Assembly (NCBI GenBank): GCA_039969155.1
Contig: JBDVOJ010000108.1
Span: 1 to 64,000, forward strand
From: GCA-002733465 sp039969155
GTDB lineage: Bacteria; Pseudomonadota; Gammaproteobacteria; Enterobacterales; Kangiellaceae
Direction of reading: 5' to 3'
Length of the DNA: 64,000 nucleotides
Below the pieces are notes generated by a model that had not been told where the DNA came from, made no database searches, and saw nothing but the letters and a program-made list of their open reading frames with translations. The translations under genes were made by a program, and so were the position numbers. Of the stretch, positions 52,734 to 61,050 are shown piece after piece. Numbering within the stretch: the first letter of the stretch is position 1; each line of letters opens with the position of its first letter.

Positions 52734-52813
52734 TATATAAGAGCCAAAACTGAATAGATTAAATCTTAGCTTTGAATGATTGTAAGAACCAAAACTTAAA
52801 GAAATCTTAAACT
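52734..52813 (-). promoter_or_regulatory. Duplicated PmrA/QseB-box promoter of the tlpA-DUF4266-DUF3570-apbE cluster
   Basis: On the minus strand TTTAAG-ATTTC-TTTAAG (complement of 52795-52811) is an exact YTTAAK-N5-YTTAAK, and TACAAT (complement of 52779-52784) lies 10 nt on. A degenerate copy follows: the same TTTTGG[CT]TCT spacer (complement of 52740-52749) and TATATA (complement of 52734-52739), with its repeat decayed. This looks like tandem promoters from a duplication. The rest of 52814-53058 has no visible gene. Confidence 0.6.
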
Positions 52814-53058
52814 AGCTTTTTAATTACTAAATAATTAATCGAAAGTTTTGTTTCTGAATTGCTTATCATATTGGAGTAATACCTACTCCTACTGCATCGG
52901 TGTTCAATTTCAATGAATTTCGGGTGTTGGAATAGTCACCAGAGATTGTAGCACTCTCTATGATTTATCTGGCGCATCTTATTTTTCTCAATATTGCTTT
53001 CCACTAAATCCCCGAGGTACTTGAGCTCAGCTAGAGTTTTCAAGCAAATATGCTTAGG

Positions 53059-53355
53059 TTAATCAATATTAATAAATTTTTGGATGGTTAGTATTGTGCC
53101 GAAACTAGCGGCTACTGCAGTAAGCGTTCCTATGGAGTTTCTTAGCAATTCTGTGGAAAACGTCATAGTTGTCGTGACGATAAATGGCGCCGCTGCGGAA
53201 ATAGTGCTGGCTAAAAAGTAACTCAACCTACTTACGGGCCTTTTTATTATTGGAGATAGTTCTATAAATAGACAGACATGGCAAGTCAGAAGGAGATAAT
53301 ACAAATAGCTAGTTATAAGGCCAGCTAAATTTTGGGATAGTATTGTTTCAGTCAT
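53059..53355 (-). CDS. Small hydrophobic membrane protein of unknown function
   Basis: A 98-residue protein with three predicted helices: AGLITSYLYYLLLTCHVCLF, LSYFLASTISAAAPFIVTTTM, and IGTLTAVAASFGTILTIQKF. The short loops contain basic residues (KRPVSR). No family recognised. There is no good SD, and the flanking region is AT-rich, so it could be spurious. Confidence 0.45.
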   Translation of the reverse strand: MTETILSQNLAGLITSYLYYLLLTCHVCLFIELSPIIKRPVSRLSYFLASTISAAAPFIVTTTMTFSTELLRNSIGTLTAVAASFGTILTIQKFINID

Positions 53356-53444
53356 GAGAAAGGGTAAATCCTATGTAATTGTTAAGCAAAATAAATAACT
53401 CAAGAATCTTCAAGAAGGTTCCACAAATTGAACTAGTGAAAGTA

Positions 53445-53639
53445 TTATTTTTGAGAGAATGTCTCTTGTTCAAAGACTTGTTCTCGCCAATCGTTGCCCA
53501 ACCTTGATTCAATAAATTCTCTCATCAACTGTCGGATTTTTTGCGAGGGCGTCACGTCTTCCTCACCACATAATTTCTCAAATGCCGATTTTTTCTTTGG
53601 ATCGACAAGTACCGTGATTCGTGCAGTCCTTTTTTCCAT
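53445..53639 (-). CDS. Ribbon-helix-helix DNA-binding protein
   Basis: A 64-residue protein with a basic opening strand (RTARITVLVDPKKKSAFEKLC), a turn and a helix EEDVTPSQKIRQLMREFIESRLG, typical of Arc/CopG-type regulators. It could be a free-standing repressor or the antitoxin of a lost pair; no toxin gene is adjacent. The upstream region (53640-53780) is very AT-rich with repeated ATTATA motifs that might be its operator. Confidence 0.65.
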   Translation of the reverse strand: MEKRTARITVLVDPKKKSAFEKLCGEEDVTPSQKIRQLMREFIESRLGNDWREQVFEQETFSQK

Positions 53640-53860
53640 TTTATTTCGCCCTAATTGATAATTTGAGGAGCTTATTAATATACTTTGTGCATTAAATGAT
53701 AATTACATTATAATGCTATTATACTTTTATACTCAATAAATAATATTTGATTATTAAGGTGTTATTTAAGAGTATTGTATTTGAAGCGGTTTGAGCCATA
53801 AAAAGATATTGGTTTATTTTTCGTAAGTTACTGATTAATAATGCTTATTGGATTTATGAT

Positions 53861-55258
53861 ATGAGAAATTGTTTTGCTTTTTTGTTTGGAAGTTTGTTTT
53901 CGAATTCAGTTCTTGCGGCTGAAAGCCAACGACATACGCTTGACTTAACTCATCACTGGCTCGGTTATCTCGCGCTCGCAATATTTTTTATTGCCTATGT
54001 CTTTGTGATGCTCGAAGAGCAAATTCATATGAGAAAGTCCAAACCGGTACTTTTCGGTGCTGGACTAATCTGGATTTTGATCGCGGCTTATATGGGTGAA
54101 CAAGGAATGTCTTCAGAGGTCGAGTCGGCTATCCGTCATAATTTTCTAGAATATGCGGAACTATTCTTTTTTTTACTTGTGGCAATGACCTATATCAACG
54201 CAATGATAGAGCGAGGTGTTTTTGATGCGCTTCGAGACTGGCTAGTTGAAAGAGGATTCAGCTATAAGACGCTATTCTGGTTAACTGGTTGTTTAGCGTT
54301 TTTCATGTCGCCAATTGCTGACAATTTGACTACTGCGCTAATAATGTGCGCTGTCGTGTTGTCCGTTGGAAAAGGACAACCTCGGTTCGTGGCTATTGCC
54401 TGTATTAACATTGTAGTAGCGGCAAATGCTGGTGGGGCTTTTAGTCCCTTTGGAGACATTACCACGCTGATGGTTTGGCAAAAGGGGGTTATCGATTTTT
54501 GGGGATTTTTTGACCTGTTTGTACCTTCCATCATTAACTATTTAGTGCCCGCCTTAATTATGCAATTTGCGCTTCCAAGTGGAAAGCCTCCAACATCTGA
54601 CTCTGGAGCAGAAAAAATAAAGTACGGAGGTGTTACTATCGTAGGTCTTTTTATACTTACCATCGCAACCGCAGTAATTTTCCACAATATGCTCCACATT
54701 CCTCCGGTATACGGCATGATGATGGGATTGACTTATTTGAAGTTCTTCGGCTTTTACTTACGCCATAAATCAAGAGCGTGGAATGTCAGTATGGAGAATC
54801 CTCCAGGCTCTGAAGATGACCCATATAGTTTTGATGTTTTTGATAAAATTGCTCACGCAGAATGGGATACCTTGTTTTTCTTTTATGGAGTAATACTAGC
54901 CGTTGGTGGGCTAGGTTACATTGGGTATTTGAGTTTAGCGTCAGGATTTATTTACGGTGAATTAGGGCCTACAACGGCCAATATCTTGGTTGGTGTTATG
55001 TCTGCTGTGGTAGATAACATTCCTGTGATGTTTGCAGTATTAACTATGCATCCTGAGATGTCACACACTCAATGGTTATTAGTCACTCTCACAGCCGGAG
55101 TCGGTGGGAGCTTGCTTTCGATAGGATCTGCAGCCGGAGTTGCATTGATGGGGCAAGCAAGAGGGCAATACACTTTCTTCGTTCACCTAAAATGGACACC
55201 TGTGATTGCGCTAGGTTACGCGGCGAGTATTTGGGTGCATTTTCTTATCAACGGGTAA
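53861..55258 (+). CDS. nhaD: NhaD-type Na+/H+ antiporter
   Basis: A 465-residue ion-transporter-superfamily protein with 12 or so helices. It has the NhaD pattern: an N-terminal signal-like helix (SVLAAE), EEQIHMRKSKPVLFGAGLIWILIAAYM, SPIADNLTTALIMCAVV, NIVVAANAGGAFSPFGDITTLMVW and GVMSAVVDNIPVMFAVL..GVGGSLLSIGSAAGVALMG. It exports Na+ (and Li+) in exchange for protons, which fits a marine host and a Na+ motor. No riboswitch or clear promoter is visible. Confidence 0.95.
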   Translation: MRNCFAFLFGSLFSNSVLAAESQRHTLDLTHHWLGYLALAIFFIAYVFVMLEEQIHMRKSKPVLFGAGLIWILIAAYMGEQGMSSEVESAIRHNFLEYAELFFFLLVAMTYINAMIERGVFDALRDWLVERGFSYKTLFWLTGCLAFFMSPIADNLTTALIMCAVVLSVGKGQPRFVAIACINIVVAANAGGAFSPFGDITTLMVWQKGVIDFWGFFDLFVPSIINYLVPALIMQFALPSGKPPTSDSGAEKIKYGGVTIVGLFILTIATAVIFHNMLHIPPVYGMMMGLTYLKFFGFYLRHKSRAWNVSMENPPGSEDDPYSFDVFDKIAHAEWDTLFFFYGVILAVGGLGYIGYLSLASGFIYGELGPTTANILVGVMSAVVDNIPVMFAVLTMHPEMSHTQWLLVTLTAGVGGSLLSIGSAAGVALMGQARGQYTFFVHLKWTPVIALGYAASIWVHFLING

Positions 55259-55279
55259 TTCCTTATTTTGGGACTCCTA

Positions 55280-56359
55280 ATGTTCAATAATCCTCCATGT
55301 CGGTTGCCTGCAATGAGTCAAAACAAACATCTATTTAATTGGCTTATCAGTTGCGCACTTCTGATCTATGCAATGATAATTTTAGGTGGCGTTACTCGTC
55401 TTACGCACTCTGGACTCTCAATGGTTAATTGGGAACCATTGATGGGAATTATTCCACCGTTAAATTCTGAGGATTGGCATGAACTATTTCTTCAGTATCA
55501 GCAATACCCAGAATATAAGTTAGTTAACAACGCAATTTCTCAAACTGAGTTCAAATCGATTTTTTATTTTGAGTATTTTCATCGAGTACTCGGACGAATA
55601 GTTGGACTAGCTTTCTTAATTCCTTTGATAGTCTTTTGGTCTAGAGGTCTTTTAACAGTGAAGTTTTTAAAACGACTCTCTGTTATTTTTTTGTTAGGCG
55701 CGGTGCAAGGAGGGTTGGGATGGTATATGGTGCAAAGCGGTTTAACTGATGAACCAAGAGTTAGTCAATACAGACTAACTGCTCACCTAGGATTAGCAGT
55801 TGCGCTGTATGGTGTCATTGTGTGGTTGGCTACCGATCTTTACATTAATAATATAGGCACTAATAAATGCGTCATACCTCCAAAAAAAACTCTTACGACT
55901 TTGACTGTTATTCTTCTGTTTCTGATTTATTGCATGATTCTATCTGGAGGGTTTGTCGCAGGTTTACGAGCAGGCCTTATTTGGAACACCTTTCCTCTAA
56001 TGGGGGAATCGTTTGTTCCTCCAGGCTTGTATGAGATGTCACCTATTTGGCGTGCTGCTTTTGAAGATATGACTACTGTGCAGTTTAACCACCGAATATT
56101 GGCTTATCTAATCGTCTCATTATCTACAATTTTGCTGATTGTCTTTTTAAGACTTAAATCGAATTCGGTTTTAAAACAACTAATGATATCTTTATTTGTA
56201 ATGATATGCTGCCAAATCGCACTTGGAGTTACTACCTTACTGCAAGGGGTTCCTGTTCTGGTTGCGGCGCTTCATCAAGCCTGTGCAATACTTGTATTCA
56301 CTCTAGCTTTAATCTTAGCCAATTTTTCCGGGCAAAGAAGAATACTTGCGGTCAGTTAA
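55280..56359 (+). CDS. Heme A synthase, COX15/CtaA family
   Basis: A 363-residue (or shorter) membrane protein with eight helices. Motifs: AMIILGGVTRLTHSGLSMVNWEPLMG, FEYFHRVLGRIVGLAF with the heme His, RVSQYRLTAHLGLAVALYG, FVAGLRAGLIWNTFPLMG, VQFNHRILAYLI and LQGVPVLVAALHQACAILVF. It oxidises heme O to heme A for cytochrome aa3-type oxidase, none of which is in the window. The start is uncertain: ATG at 55280 (weak GGGA) or ATG at 55313; a TTG at 55268 is unlikely. It directly follows nhaD, an uncommon neighbour. Confidence 0.93.
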   Translation: MFNNPPCRLPAMSQNKHLFNWLISCALLIYAMIILGGVTRLTHSGLSMVNWEPLMGIIPPLNSEDWHELFLQYQQYPEYKLVNNAISQTEFKSIFYFEYFHRVLGRIVGLAFLIPLIVFWSRGLLTVKFLKRLSVIFLLGAVQGGLGWYMVQSGLTDEPRVSQYRLTAHLGLAVALYGVIVWLATDLYINNIGTNKCVIPPKKTLTTLTVILLFLIYCMILSGGFVAGLRAGLIWNTFPLMGESFVPPGLYEMSPIWRAAFEDMTTVQFNHRILAYLIVSLSTILLIVFLRLKSNSVLKQLMISLFVMICCQIALGVTTLLQGVPVLVAALHQACAILVFTLALILANFSGQRRILAVS

Positions 56360-56517
56360 TCTTAATCCAATATTGATTGGAACGCTGTGTTGAGTAGATA
56401 AAAAAAGGCTAACTATTAATTAAGCTGGGAAAAATAAAAATTCTTACATTCTATAACTTCACTTAATATACACATTGTCGATAATACGATTATAGGTCCT
56501 AGACCAATTAAGCTATT

Positions 56518-56814
56518 ATGCCATTCAAGAATAAAAATATTATAACTGTATTCTTTCTGTTTTCCGCACTGTGGTTCTGGAGCTATGGCGATACCAATAG
56601 TTTTACAGTTGACATTCAAAGTGATTACACCAGCACTTTTCTTGCCGATGATAATGAACCCAATTTTACTGAATATGATTTAGACAAATACAAAGATTCT
56701 AGTGTTATTCACTTTGTGCCAAGAGCTCTAGATATCTATTTTCAGAGTTTAATAAGCAGAAAACCTTTCAACGACACCTTCTATCCTAAGCAAATTAGGG
56801 CACCTCCTCAGTAA
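56518..56814 (+). CDS. Small exported protein of unknown function
   Basis: A 98-residue protein with one N-terminal hydrophobic segment (KNIITVFFLFSALWFWSYG) that may be a signal anchor, and a polar remainder with many Asp/Asn/Thr (DYTSTFLADDNEPNFTEYDLDKYKD). No family recognised. The next gene in the same direction starts 65 bp downstream. Weakly supported, as its start has no clear SD. Confidence 0.5.
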   Translation: MPFKNKNIITVFFLFSALWFWSYGDTNSFTVDIQSDYTSTFLADDNEPNFTEYDLDKYKDSSVIHFVPRALDIYFQSLISRKPFNDTFYPKQIRAPPQ

Positions 56815-56879
56815 GTAAATCAAATTTTTAATAATCTATCTAATTTTGATCTTAAAACTATTTACCGAGGTATTTTGTT

Positions 56880-57269
56880 ATGAACATTTGTATCACGTGC
56901 CAACAAACGACTAGGGTTTCGCGCTACAAGAAAAAAATGCTCAAAGAATTGAAGTCTACAAAATTCTTAGATGCGTCAATTATTCGAATCCACGTAACGT
57001 TTTCAGTTTCTAACTTTCTGAATGCTGGATCTCGAGCTGTCGGTTGTCTATTAAGTGTAGATTCCAGCACCGGTAGTTTTCAAATCTATCAAATAGCTCA
57101 TTCAGAGATTAGGGCATTTAATCTTTGCTTCGAAGAGCTGCTAGGTACGCTCATAAGTGAGGACGAGTCTAACCTTTCCTACTGCCAACTAAAGCAACTG
57201 TTTCCCTACTTGTCGATTGAGGCGCAGTCATCTGATTTTAGCAAGTACGGTGCGGAGGGATTAAGATGA
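56880..57269 (+). CDS. Uncharacterised protein, possible HPF-like fold
   Basis: A 129-residue protein. IRIHVTFSVSNFL, AVGCLLSVDSSTGSFQIYQI and EIRAFNLCFEELLGTL give a strand-strand-helix order that recalls the ribosome-hibernation factor HPF, but key basic residues of that family are not obvious and the similarity is impressionistic. A Cys pair (CITC) opens the protein. GGAGG precedes the CBS gene inside its 3' end, and its stop overlaps the CBS start (ATGA), so the two are coupled. Confidence 0.6.
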   Translation: MNICITCQQTTRVSRYKKKMLKELKSTKFLDASIIRIHVTFSVSNFLNAGSRAVGCLLSVDSSTGSFQIYQIAHSEIRAFNLCFEELLGTLISEDESNLSYCQLKQLFPYLSIEAQSSDFSKYGAEGLR

Positions 57270-57826
57270 GTAAGCTACGACTATATTCATTAGAGAAAAG
57301 CGATCGATTGGCGACACCATTAGACTATGAGAAACTCAACGCGACCGCTTCTGCTCTTAGTACCTTTTCGGACTTTAAAGAGTTTAGACCGCTCGTTATT
57401 GAGGAAGGTACCAAAGCGGTAGACGCGCTTACATTTTTAGAAAGAGCTCACGTAGAATCTAAAATCGTAATAGGTCTACACAGTCAGTGTGTTGGAATAC
57501 TCAGTCTTGATGATTTATCAGAAGATAAAATGATTAAAAGGGTCAGTCGTGGGCTTGAGCGAGAAGAGGTTCTTGTCGGTGATATGATGACCGGTCGTTC
57601 CAATATTTGGGCGTTTGACTATCAGGATATATCGAAAGCAAATGTATTAGATCTAGTCGAAGTCATGAAACAAAATGGGCTTAGTTACAGTCTTGTCGTT
57701 GACCATCGTGTTCATGAAATACGAGGAATAATATCTGCTAAAGATATCGCCAATCGTCTGCATATTCCTTTTGAGCCCAATAAGCCGCCGACTTTTATGG
57801 AAATCTTTGAAATCATACACGTATAG
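57266..57826 (+). CDS. CBS-domain protein
   Basis: A 186-residue protein. An N-terminal 40 residues of no known type, then a CBS pair: one unit around VIEEGTKAVDALTFLERAHVESKIVIGLHSQCVGILSLDDL and a second around ANVLDLVEVMKQNGLSYSLVVDHRVHEIRGIISAKDIANRL. CBS pairs bind adenosine nucleotides or similar and act as energy or ionic sensors. Coupled to the gene upstream, so perhaps its partner regulator. A terminator follows at 57831. Confidence 0.88.
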   Translation: MSKLRLYSLEKSDRLATPLDYEKLNATASALSTFSDFKEFRPLVIEEGTKAVDALTFLERAHVESKIVIGLHSQCVGILSLDDLSEDKMIKRVSRGLEREEVLVGDMMTGRSNIWAFDYQDISKANVLDLVEVMKQNGLSYSLVVDHRVHEIRGIISAKDIANRLHIPFEPNKPPTFMEIFEIIHV

Positions 57827-57830
57827 AACC

Positions 57831-57874
57831 GAGTGTGTAGCTATTGTTGTAATAACTAAGGCTGCACACTCTTT
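57831..57874 (+). terminator. Terminator after the CBS gene
   Basis: GAGTGTGTAGC pairs with GCTGCACACTC (one G-U pair), about 20 nt loop, followed by TTT. It separates the CBS gene from the convergent gamma-glutamyltransferase gene. Confidence 0.6.
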
Positions 57875-57933
57875 CATACTTTAAAGTAGGGCTAGCTATT
57901 ATCCTTTAACAACTTTGTTAAGACTCGAGCGAT

Positions 57934-59649
57934 TTAGTAGCCCGCCGCCTGACCATCTTTGCGACTTTCAGAAGCGCCATAATAAACACCCGTTTTCGGA
58001 TCTTTAAGAATTGCTTGATAACCACCGTAGCCACCGCGATCAAAAATAACTTTATGTCCCTTTGCCATCAGCGCTCGAATGGTTTGATAGGGGATGTCGG
58101 ACTCTATGGCTAGTTGACCTACGTGTGAGGCAGTCAATTGATTGGACTGAGTTGGTTCAGTTGATCCAAAGTGTTGCCAGCGAGTTACATCACCGGCTTC
58201 TTGAAGATTCATTCCAAAGTCGATTAAGTTGGTAACGATTTGCACATGTCCTTGTGGCTGCATCGCTCCACCCATGAGTCCGAAACTAAGCCAAGGTTTA
58301 CCATCTTTCATCACAAATGCTGGAATGATGGTGTGAAATGGCCGCTTTCCTGGAGCATAGACATTGGCATGATCGTTATCGAGTGAGAATAGTTGACCTC
58401 TATCTTGAAAAATAAAACCCAACTCTGGCACAGTCACACCCGAACCCATACCACGATAGTTACTTTGAATTAATGAAACCATGTTGCCGTGTTTATCAGC
58501 CGTCGTTAGGTAAATGGTATCGCCTTGGTATAAAGCTGGGTTACCAGCATCGATTGTTCGTGCCGCTCTATCCGTGATTAACTTATTTCTTTCTTTGGCA
58601 TAATCTTTTGAAAGTAGACCTTTTAACGGTGCATTATAAAAATCCATGTCGGCGTAATACTTGGCTCTATCCTCAAACACTAACTTTTTAGCTTCAACCA
58701 TAACATGCAGTGTTTCGGCAGATAAAAAGTCCATTTTCTTCAAGTCGTATTGCTCTAAAATATTTAACATCTGTAAAGCCGCAATACCCTGTCCATTGGG
58801 CGGTAACTCAAAAACATCGTAACCTCGGTAGTTGGTGGACAAAGGTTCGACCCAAGTAGATGAATGCTCTGCTAAATCGCGATAACGAATATAACCGCCA
58901 TTGGCCTTCATAAACGCATCAATTTTCCTGGCTATTTCGCCTTTGTAAAAAGCATCTCGACCATCTTTTCCAATGGTGGCTAGAGTATTAGCTAAAGCTG
59001 GATTTTTAAAAATTTGACCTTTTTCCGGGCCTTTGCCGTTGATGGTAAAGACTTTTTCAAAGTCGCCAGGTTGTGGGGATAAGCGAGGTACGCTACGTTG
59101 CCAGTAATAAGAAATTAATTCACTGACTGGAAAGCCTTTGTTAGCGTAATCAACCGTTGGTTTTAGAATTTCTGACATTGGCATTTTGCCAAATTTATTG
59201 TGTAGCTCGAACCAGCCATCCACAGTACCCGGCACCGAGATGGGTAGCATGCCATAGGGGGGAATATCTTCTCTTCCGAGCTTTTTAATTTCTTTTTTTA
59301 GGACTTTTAAAGAAAGTCCTTTTGGCGAGCGTCCACTGGCATTCAGTCCATAAAGCTTCTGGCTTTTTTCATCCCAAACAATGGCATATAAGTCGCCCCC
59401 AATGCCATTTCCGGTTGGCTCCATCAAGCCTAACGCGGCATTAGCTGCTATTGCTGCATCAATGGCATTACCGCCCTGCTTAAGGATATCCAGACCAATC
59501 TGGGTGGCTAAAGGTTGGCTGGTAGCTACCATGCCGTTTTGAGCTATGACTTCTGAGCGAGTGGCTGAGGTGTCGCCAGTGACGCGATCTATCGAATAAG
59601 AAAAGGGAGCGTGGAGAAAAAGCAATACAATCAATGCTAACCGAATCAT
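57934..59649 (-). CDS. Gamma-glutamyltransferase family protein, YwrD-like
   Basis: About 571 residues from the ATG at 59649, which follows AAGGG; an upstream TTG at 59712 is a weaker start. Signal peptide (IRLALIVLLFLHAPFSYS), then the Ntn-hydrolase precursor: GMVATSQPLATQIGLDILKQGGNAIDAAIAANAALG, GGIGGDLYAIV-like, and the autocleavage site before Thr in GDTIYLTTADKHGNMVS, followed by QSNYRGMGSG. The small subunit begins at that Thr. The YwrD-like subgroup hydrolyses gamma-glutamyl or related acyl compounds; the substrate is uncertain. Residues GGAMQPQGH near the end match the family. Confidence 0.93.
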   Translation of the reverse strand: MIRLALIVLLFLHAPFSYSIDRVTGDTSATRSEVIAQNGMVATSQPLATQIGLDILKQGGNAIDAAIAANAALGLMEPTGNGIGGDLYAIVWDEKSQKLYGLNASGRSPKGLSLKVLKKEIKKLGREDIPPYGMLPISVPGTVDGWFELHNKFGKMPMSEILKPTVDYANKGFPVSELISYYWQRSVPRLSPQPGDFEKVFTINGKGPEKGQIFKNPALANTLATIGKDGRDAFYKGEIARKIDAFMKANGGYIRYRDLAEHSSTWVEPLSTNYRGYDVFELPPNGQGIAALQMLNILEQYDLKKMDFLSAETLHVMVEAKKLVFEDRAKYYADMDFYNAPLKGLLSKDYAKERNKLITDRAARTIDAGNPALYQGDTIYLTTADKHGNMVSLIQSNYRGMGSGVTVPELGFIFQDRGQLFSLDNDHANVYAPGKRPFHTIIPAFVMKDGKPWLSFGLMGGAMQPQGHVQIVTNLIDFGMNLQEAGDVTRWQHFGSTEPTQSNQLTASHVGQLAIESDIPYQTIRALMAKGHKVIFDRGGYGGYQAILKDPKTGVYYGASESRKDGQAAGY

Positions 59650-59867
59650 GTTAAACCCTTGGTGCTTGAGGAAATTATCAGCTAGTTTAAACCTGCTAGT
59701 ATCAATTGACAAATCAAGCCAATTGAAGAAGATTTTAGAGGGTATTCTGTGGGAGGAGAGTGGTCACGGTGCCTTTTGAATAATGATACTGTGACCGAAT
59801 CATTCTAAACGATGTTTTTGCCAGTAGATAACAAGCGAATCGTTAAGATTACGAACGAATGTATCTT

Positions 59868-60989
59868 TTATTTTGTATCGGCCGAAACCTTCATAATCCC
59901 TTTACCATCTACCCCAACATAAATATATCCGTCAGTTCCTTGCTTTACACTGCGAACACGGCCTATGCCTTGTAGGATAGTCTCTTGGCTGATGATTTTA
60001 TCGCCGTCCAGTTTGAGTAAGACCAAATAATCAAATTTGAGGGAGCCGACAATGAGGGCGCCTTTCCAGTCAGGGTAAATGTCGCTAGTTACAAAGGTCA
60101 TTCCCGATGGCGCAATGGATGGTACCCAATACCAATTTGGCTGCATCATTCCATCTTGCTCTGTTTTATCAGTGATTGAAGTTCCACTGTAGTTCACCCC
60201 ATAGGTGATAACTGGCCAGCCATAGTTTTTAGCTGGTTGAATAATATTAATTTCATCGCCACCTTTTGGGCCGTGTTCGTGAGTCCAGATCTTTCCTGTG
60301 GTCGGATGCTTAGCCATGCCTTGAGGGTTACGATGCCCATAAGAATAAATCGTTGAATTCGCTTTATCGTTGTCAACATAGGGGTTATCTGAAGGAATTG
60401 AACCATCGCTATTAATTCGATGAATTTTTCCTGCATCGCGATCAAGGCGCTGTGGATTGACATCTCTTTGTCCGCGATCACCAACTGAGATATACAGTTT
60501 TCCATCACCACCAAATTCGAGCCGACTACCATAGTGATGACGTTTATCGGTATTTGGCTCTCCATTAAAAATGACTTGCCGATCAGTTAACTTAAAGCCA
60601 TCAAGTTTGGCTTTCATTACTGAAGTATTGTTGCCTTTAGCTTTTCCTTCTGTTCCTGAATAAGAAAAGTAAATAATACTGTTGTTAGCAAAGTCGGGAT
60701 CGACTTCCACATCGAGCAGTCCGCCCTGACCAGATGCGATGATTTCTGGAAGCCCAGAAACTTTTTGCGCTTCGAGCTTTCCATTCTTGATTATTCTCAA
60801 CTCACCCTTTCTATCAGTCGCAATAATGGTATCTTGGTCCAACCAAGCCATTCCCCATGGTATTTCGATTCCTCCAGTAAACAATTCAGCTTTGTAGGAC
60901 GCGGAAGATTTACTTTCCGCTATTTTTGGTGCTTCAGCGCACGAGGTTCCTACCACTAGTAGGCTTAATGTAGCGAGTAAGTATTTCAT
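59868..60989 (-). CDS. PQQ-dependent soluble glucose/aldose sugar dehydrogenase-like lipoprotein
   Basis: A 373-residue six-bladed beta-propeller. Lipoprotein signal LLVVGTSC (Cys17) then TGGIEIPWGMAWLDQDTIIATDRKG, RHHYGSRLEFGGDGKLYISVGDRG, SYGHRNPQGMAKHPTTGKIWTHEHGPKGGDEINI and NYGWPVITYG, the YliI/Asd signature with the catalytic His in the first quoted block. It oxidises aldoses in the periplasm if PQQ is available; no PQQ synthesis gene is in the window. Anchoring probably in the outer membrane. Confidence 0.92.
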   Translation of the reverse strand: MKYLLATLSLLVVGTSCAEAPKIAESKSSASYKAELFTGGIEIPWGMAWLDQDTIIATDRKGELRIIKNGKLEAQKVSGLPEIIASGQGGLLDVEVDPDFANNSIIYFSYSGTEGKAKGNNTSVMKAKLDGFKLTDRQVIFNGEPNTDKRHHYGSRLEFGGDGKLYISVGDRGQRDVNPQRLDRDAGKIHRINSDGSIPSDNPYVDNDKANSTIYSYGHRNPQGMAKHPTTGKIWTHEHGPKGGDEINIIQPAKNYGWPVITYGVNYSGTSITDKTEQDGMMQPNWYWVPSIAPSGMTFVTSDIYPDWKGALIVGSLKFDYLVLLKLDGDKIISQETILQGIGRVRSVKQGTDGYIYVGVDGKGIMKVSADTK

Positions 60990-61050
60990 GATTTTCTCCG
61001 TATCATATTAATAGCTGATAGCTTTGGCGGCAGTATTTTAGTGTCTGAGT

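Noticed and set aside
53753..53770. A PmrA-like repeat upstream of nhaD
   Set aside because: The half-sites ATTAAG and TTTAAG are 12 bp apart instead of 11, the first begins with A, and no -10 follows at the right distance.
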